Part shown: piece by piece, positions 58,430 to 64,000 of the stretch
Position numbering within the stretch: the first letter of the stretch is position 1
Layout of the letters: each line of letters opens with the position of its first letter
NCBI GenBank assembly: GCA_037043455.1
Contig: JAWPHD010000085.1
Span: 464,001 to 528,000 of the forward strand
DNA: 64,000 nucleotides
Reading direction: 5' to 3'
DNA from: Cyrtodaria siliqua
Taxonomy: Eukaryota > Mollusca > Bivalvia > Adapedonta > Hiatellidae
Notes under the pieces: generated by a model
Told to the model about the DNA's origin: nothing
Database searches by the model: none
The model's input: only the letters and a program-made list of their open reading frames with translations
Position numbers and translations under genes: made by a program

Positions 58430-59276
58430 GATGCATAATGTACAGTTTTAGCGTTTTCGCTATCATTCATTAATAAAGAACCTGATAAAACAATCATTGA
58501 AACAATGTAAACTGCCATTGCCATTTGGTCTGAAATCGTTCAGATACATAAATATTTATGTAGAGTTTTGCGGAAGGAAAACGATTTTGCATTTACATGT
58601 ATTTACATATACTAGATACTTTGTGTTGAGAAAAACAAAGCGCCAAATTTCGAAAAGAAATAAACTTCACTTTAAACGTTTGTAAGGGAGAGAAGCTACT
58701 ACGCTTGCATCCAGTGTGTCTCAAACAAATGACTATTCCATTGGCTGGAAATATGCTGACAGTATTTGTCTCTATTGTACATTTTGTCATTATCGATCTT
58801 CCAAAGCACGTTACTGTTGGTACCTTAGCGACAAGAAAATTATGTAAATTTATATCTATTTTTTTGGGCGTGTTTGCTAAAGCGCTTCATCCTGTTCATG
58901 TAAATGCAATTTACTTCGGCATTTGAAAATATTTCCAACAAATGTGGATAAATTCTTAAATAGCTACAATGCTATTGAAAAACATATTTCCTAATTAATC
59001 TGCATCTTCCTTTAATCCTTCCGTTATAGATATCACGAACGTGCGAACAAAAAGTTGTGTTAAAGGTACACACGGCAGCAGCTGTATTTGTTTTAAACTT
59101 CTAGCGTCCGGTCAGCATGGTCAGTTTTTCTACAGAATTTGCATTTGTGCGATCATTAATATGATTTATTAGAAATGGCTTTACACATTACTTACTCTTA
59201 ATGATAAGTTAAGTATTTGATAGAATGACGAAGACAAAATGAAAACTGACACTTTTATTTATTTTAAAAAACTCAA
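58430..59276. other. Unassigned DNA
   Basis: No gene or repeat recognised; overlapping frames of 62-73 codons on both strands are unsupported. Confidence 0.45.
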
Positions 59277-60914
59277 GGTGCATATGGCATTGATGATTGC
59301 GTTAGAACTCACGACGTTCTGTTACTGTTATAAAGAGCAAACGCACGAAGTCAAGTTGAATTAACCGTAGATGCTGGCTTTAACTTTGGCACCGTTTTGA
59401 AATGAAATGCATTAATAGTAAGTAACAATAACACTACGTTTTTGTTTTACTTTTAATTTACTAAAATACTACATTATGTTTTAAATCTGTTTTTCGGAGT
59501 GTTAGTTTCAGCCAAAAGATGTTCAGCATTAGCATTAGCCGTTATTAACAATCATTGGAATGGGAATGTGTAGTGGTAAATAAAACATACCTTAGTTTAG
59601 AAATAAATATTTTACAGCCAAAATGATGGTTTGATGAGGCTTTTCCAGCGCACTATTCGTTGTTGGGACAGAAGAAAATTTAAAAAATCTGAAAACAAAC
59701 GTCAGTTAGCAATAATAGTTTAGAAACACAATTCACTGTGTCGTAATTTACGTTTGGCCACCACATTATAACCATTGTATTGATACATTATTACTGATAT
59801 ATACATTTTTTTTTCAACCGATTTTGAAAAGTAAGGTGTTTTTATTTACACTAACTGTCTGTTTCGTAGATATACAGCTTATTAATGTAACAGTGGAATT
59901 TTGTCTCTCAATTCCAAAATCACTTTGACTGACACAAGCGCCCCGAACAAAAATAAATAATAAGATGTCTAACTTGTTTCCTTTAGTATATATTTATAAT
60001 CAGATGTCACATGCCACACGCCAGATGTCAAATGAGAGACCCTGTACATGTTTCATTATGGCTTAAACCATAGACTAGATTTCTGTCTGTGCATCTCCGG
60101 AATTTAGCTGTAGGGTAGCTTCTACTTAATCTAGTATCCGGAATATCTTCCTCGGTCAACCTGCTACAGACTATACATGAGCATTGATTGTTTCTGGGCT
60201 GCATCAGACCGACAAACAACGGTGTATGTTGGTGAGACTGAAAGGTGAAGGTCGAACATATAGACACATAATAGAAGCAAAATGGATAAAAACACTAGAC
60301 ACAAAATTTCCCAGAGGCTGCAACATCAAGATAATCTATTAACTGACAGGAATTAGTGAAAATCACAATTTAATTTATATAACTTTTTATGAAATGAATT
60401 TATAGAGTACTCTTTAAAGAATACCGAGAGACACTTTTAAATTGATTCATTACTTCTATGAATATTTAGTGTATAAAGTTCATGAAATCGGTTTGTGCTG
60501 AAGTGTTACGGGAAACGACGTCACATCAATTGCCTAACGTCATGCAAGAAATGACGTGACGTTGTTATGGTATATTTTTATCATAACGTCAGCCATTTAA
60601 ACAAGAAGATGGATTTTACTTAAAAGTTGTATTTCTGTGCTTTTTCTTGAAAAAGAACAAGTGTTCGAAAATTTGAAGTAGAATTACTATTTATTTAATA
60701 TACAAGTATATACATTGTTCTGCTTGTTGCATACACTCTGCCCAAATCGTCTTTTGAACTTTGGACATGCGTCCGTGAAAGACGAAAAGTTATCTTTTAT
60801 AGTGAAAAGAAAAGGTTCATGTATTTCTATCTTAAAATGATTCCTTCTGTTTGATTAACCATTGTCTTTATGTCAAATCTGAAATAAGAAAATGCATAGT
60901 TCTTCAGTTACATC

Positions 60915-61395
60915 ATATCCCAGAGGTGACGTGTTGACAGAGATTCTACCTAGGATTCGGGAGGTAGTGAGTTAGATCCCATGAAACTGAAGGCAGTGTT
61001 ATTAATGTTAAGCATATACAGGGTAGTGCTTGGACTGGTTATTGTAGGCCACATGTTAGTAAATTTGACTTGATTTTGCATTCTGCCATGTGTCTACGTC
61101 ATGGCATTTCAGTGTGGCAGCAGTTTATATCATTCAACTCATTGCTACAAGTAGACACCGAAACTGAATGCAGTGTTATTAATGTTAAGCATATACAGGG
61201 TAGTACTTGGACTGGTCATGCTGGTAGGCCACATGTTAGTACATGTGACTTGGTTTTGCATTTTGCCATGTGTCTACGTCATGGCATTGCAGTCTGGCAG
61301 CAATTTATATCATTCAACGCATTGCCATAACCAGACACCGTCGAGCTATGATTCAAAGATTGTCCAAAGAGACGTTAAACCGCTTTCAGACACAA
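60915..61395 (+). mobile_element. SINE with internal 176-bp duplication, segmental copy B
   Basis: GAAACTGAAGGCAGTG at 60,983 and GAAACTGAATGCAGTG at 61,159 start two successive copies of the body, each with CCATGTGTCTACGTCATGGC. Copy A has one. Frames at 61,070-61,427 are read-throughs of the duplicated SINE body. Confidence 0.75.
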
Positions 61396-61780
61396 ATAAA
61401 TATAAAAAGATCGGACAAGGAAAGTAGCATTCAGGGAGGACGGTCAACCACAAAACACAGAAACAAACACGCAAACAGACAAACAAGAAGTCAAAAGTAA
61501 TATTAAATACAAACGACACCACAAACAAAAAGGGTTGACAATAGGGCTACCACATTGGAACGGTCAGTGGCAAAGTAGGCCACTGGGGTTTTAACCGGTT
61601 CTAGGGTGCACCAAACCTCACACTTACCCTACTGTCATCCCATTAAAACAGGACAGTGCATATAAATAAATCCCCGACATGATCTAATCTCTAACTAACA
61701 AGGCAGCATGAATAGGCAATATAAGTAAAACACAAATAAGCTCGTGTAAATATAATACAAACAAACAATAGCCTAGAACA
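61395..61780 (-). mobile_element. RT-element 3' tail, segmental copy B
   Basis: Joined at its upstream side to the RT C-terminus at 61,869-62,277 in the same orientation, giving the clearest RT-plus-tail arrangement in the window. Confidence 0.85.
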
Positions 61781-61868
61781 CCACAATGGAGCTACTCGAT
61801 GACTTGGCATAAGCCAGAGCAACAAGAGAACAAACCATTAAGGACACGACAAGAAAGATCAATGGACT

Positions 61869-62277
61869 TTAGGTAGGCGTCATCATAGGGTCCACAGCCT
61901 GTCTGGTCATCGTACAATTAAAGAGGAAAGCATAGTGGCGAACTGTAAAAGGGTCCACCACCAAGCATGCAGTACGTTGCAAAGTGATAGGGTCATAACC
62001 TCTTTTGATAAACTTTTTAACAAGTTTAACAAAGATAGTATGAAAGTGAGTTTGACCAAGAATCTTACGAAGTTTATAAATCACATCACCATAGAAGTCA
62101 GGTTGTTATAGTCCTTGTCACAGAAGAGTCCTTAAATTACTTTTATATTTGGAAAGAAGATCAGGGTTACGATAATAAAATTGTGCAAAGGTTTTACGAA
62201 GTTTACGGTAACGGTAACCCGGATTGAAAGAGCTTTTTAGTTATACAAAGATTACGAATATTAAAGTCCTCAACTCT
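61869..62277 (-). pseudogene. RT element C-terminus, best-preserved copy
   Basis: Minus-strand reading: EDFNIRNLCITKKLFQSG, then after a one-base shift YRYRKLRKTFAQFYYRNPDL and LSKYKSNLRTLL, two in-line stops, then DFYGDVIYKLRKILG, HFHTIFVKLVKKFIKRGYDP, ITLQRTACLVVDPF, VRHYAFLFNCTMT and MMTPT with a stop at 61,869. Motifs A-C are missing because the copy is 5'-truncated near 62,277. There it joins the 75-bp module instead of the expected ARAC...DFN context. No endonuclease domain follows the stop; the tail begins within about 90 bases. The same C-terminus and stop recur at 63,540. Confidence 0.85.
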
Positions 62278-62370
62278 TGTATAGAGGCTGACAATCCTAT
62301 TGTTTTCTCGGTAAAACCAGTGCTGCATACATCTCGCCATCCGTAAGAATCGACACTTTCTCACTGACAC
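62268..62370 (-). repeat. 75-bp shared module, joined to the RT fragment
   Basis: Same module as 51,437-51,510 (CAGTGCTGCATACATCTCGC, GAATCGACACTTTCTCACTG on the plus strand), here fused to the truncated 5' end of the RT C-terminus. Confidence 0.75.
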
Positions 62371-62524
62371 GTCAAGCTCCCAGTGTGATTCGAACTCGGT
62401 GAGATGCGAGAGCATACATTCAACAAATAATTGCACGCCTGCTTACATACATACTCAATAAATTGATAAAAACAAATGTAAGTTGAGCCGTAAGTACTTT
62501 CAAAGACGCGAGTATTTAGTGTTT

Positions 62525-62665
62525 TATAAATAATTATGAAGGACTTCACAACTTGACTTCTATGATGATGTGATTTAAAAACTTCTTAAGATCCTTTGTC
62601 ATAATCACTTTCATACAATCTTTAACAACAAGTTTATCAAAAGAGGTTACAAGCAAGGTTTTACG
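62525..62665 (+). pseudogene. RT C-terminal fragment, first half, segmental copy B
   Basis: TSQLDFYDDVI, stop, KLLKILCHNHFHTIFNNK, FIKRGYKQGFT: partner of 52,020-52,140, with the same break after FIKRGY. Confidence 0.75.
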
Positions 62666-62669
62666 TAAT

Positions 62670-63400
62670 CGTAAATAAACATGACTGTGGGCCTGTGAAC
62701 TGATAGGAATGCAAACAATTGTTTGTATAATTAATGAAAATCTAAGAGATATCAAGATGAAATAAGTATTGCTGTTTTTATCAAAAGCAATAACTACACA
62801 ATGGATGCTTCAACAGTGTTCTCTGAGAAGCGTGACAAAAGGTCTTATTGATATACTCCTTAATGATAGTTAAAACAATTAACGACACATACTTTTTAAC
62901 GTTTCGCCTTGACAGCCTTCATCAGAATTTAATTTTCTGATATAATCATTCAAATGCAAATTGATAAAAAATCACAAATCATTTTAATTTGCTTCTTTTT
63001 CGCTTCTGTTTGAAAATGAAACCGATATAACGCTAAACTTTGTCATTATATATTCATGGATTCAATAAATTTCATAAGTTGAACTTATTCCATTCCAATA
63101 TTTGCGATTTAATTCAGTTGCACTTACGATTTCGTTCTGCTCCGTAAACATACCTGACACATAAAGATCCCGGAAACTTTGCCGCCTTTTACACTGAGTA
63201 GACTGAGTAGACTGATCTACGAAAACGTCAAATCCACAGGCAAGACGGTAACCATTTAACATTCCAAAATATGTGTTTATACCATTCAAGTTTTTTAGAC
63301 GAGTTCTCTAGAAATTTAAGCATGCTTATTGCCAACTGCATGATTCACAGTCTGTTTTTCATAGACAAATATAGTACCCATATAAGAATCAGCTGCCTTC
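62670..63400. mobile_element. Insert splitting the RT C-terminus, segmental copy B
   Basis: Partner of 52,145-52,880. Ends with the perfect small hairpin CAGCTGCC-TTC-GGCAGCTG (63,389-63,407). Carries the CTGATGAAG...GAAACG motif on the minus strand (about 62,895-62,930) and the conserved minus-strand frame at 63,062-63,289. Confidence 0.6.
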
Positions 63401-63404
63401 GGCA

Positions 63405-63545
63405 GCTGAATGACCCTATAATTTTGCAACGCACTGCATGATTAGTGGTTGACCCTTTTACAGTTCGCCACTACGCTTTCCTCTTCGATTGTGTGATGAC
63501 CGGACAGATTGTGGACGCTATGATGACGTCGACCTAAATCCTTAT
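63405..63545 (+). pseudogene. RT C-terminal fragment, second half, segmental copy B
   Basis: DPIILQRTA, stop, LVVDPFTVRHYAFLFDCVMT, GQIVDAMMTST, stop. One in-frame stop (TGA in place of the TGT cysteine codon) besides the natural terminator. Confidence 0.8.
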
Positions 63546-64000
63546 ATTTGTCTTTAATTTGTCTTCAAGTTGTCGTCCTTGGCCGTTTTTTGTTTCTCTT
63601 GCTTTTCTGGCTTCTGCCTAGCTTATATGGCCTATTAATGCTGCATTGTTTTTTAGAGATTATAACCTGACAGAAGAGCTCCTATCGTTATTTACACTAT
63701 CCCGTTTATTGGGATAACAACAGGGAACGAGTGAGGTTTGGTGCACTCTAGAACCTGGTTTAAACCCACCAGCGGCTTTTTTTTTGCCAATGACCGTTCC
63801 AACATGTTGTCATTGTCGTTTTTATGTTGATGATGTGATATCTTGCATTTTATTCATCTTTATTATTATAGTTGTTGTTCGTTTGTGTTTGTGTTTGTGT
63901 TTCTTGTTGACTGTCGTACTTGCATGCTACTTTTCGATGTTTGATTTGTAAATATATTTTTATGATTCGTTTCCATTAGTTGTTTGCATTAAATATTAAG
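63546..64000 (+). mobile_element. RT-element 3' tail, segmental copy B, to the window edge
   Basis: GAGTGAGGTTTGGTGCACTC, GCCAATGACCGTTCCAAC and GTTGACTGTCGTACTTGCAT match the family tail; the end is not reached. Confidence 0.8.

Larger units (their letters stand above)
59277..64000. repeat. Segmental duplication, copy B (runs off the window)
   Basis: Begins AGGTGCATATGGCATTGATG as at 49,510. It differs from copy A by the absence of the CA-microsatellite segment, a private stretch at about 60,035-60,690, an extra 176-bp SINE repeat unit, and an RT fragment at 61,780-62,277. The end of the duplication lies at or beyond the right edge. Confidence 0.85.

Noticed and set aside
61070..61427. Overlapping plus-strand frames with ILPCVYVMA-like repeats
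   Set aside because: They are read-throughs of the internally duplicated SINE; the same peptide at 51,197 comes from the same SINE.

Overview
This window looks like a gene-poor, AT-rich, repeat-dominated stretch of an animal nuclear genome. A marine mollusc, probably a bivalve, is my best guess. That rests on the (CCCTAA)n patch (vertebrate/mollusc-type telomere repeat), the mix of a LINE, a second reverse-transcriptase (RT) element family, tRNA-derived SINEs and many short inverted-repeat elements, and GTCCGTC-rich dispersed DNA of a kind I associate with bivalves. The species is inference. I found no intact cellular gene, no credible multi-exon gene and no functional-looking tRNA or rRNA. 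Nearly every long open frame is a tandem repeat whose unit is a multiple of three, or a decayed transposon protein.

Layout. 1-2.9 kb and 7.6-10.9 kb are two copies of one element whose core is a 63-bp minisatellite. Between them lie a dispersed 0.4-kb repeat (second copy inverted at 12.2-12.6 kb), a decayed RT element (4.46-5.8 kb, +) and a 250-bp direct repeat. 13.2-16.8 kb is a broken LINE RT on the minus strand, split by a 2.07-kb inverted-repeat element (14,563-16,627) carrying 13 perfect TGACGTCA palindromes and an interstitial telomeric patch. 17,461-34,384 is a tandem duplication of an 8.46-kb unit. Each unit has a SINE, MITEs, a 90-bp satellite and an RT 3' tail, and each has its own private insertions. 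34.5-35.3 kb is a 48-bp minisatellite. 36-41.7 kb holds an RT remnant, a perfect 33-bp-arm palindrome, a 160-bp tandem repeat and a 46-bp-arm inverted repeat. 41.7-44.8 kb is duplicated at 47.4-49.5 kb. 49.5-53.5 kb is duplicated at 59.3-64 kb; both copies hold a SINE, RT tails and an RT C-terminus split by the same roughly 0.7-kb insert. Between those copies lie a foldback repeat and a highly homogeneous 86-bp array (56.5-57.5 kb).

Nothing here works together as a pathway. The window records transposition, nested insertion and local duplication. The most informative items are the CRE-rich inverted-repeat element nested in the LINE, a TTAA-flanked element whose empty site is preserved in the neighbouring duplicate, the perfect palindrome, and a small repeat family that places a polyadenylation hexamer in a conserved hairpin loop. 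Boundaries were judged by eye from repeated sequence and are good to about 5-30 bases unless a terminal repeat fixes them.
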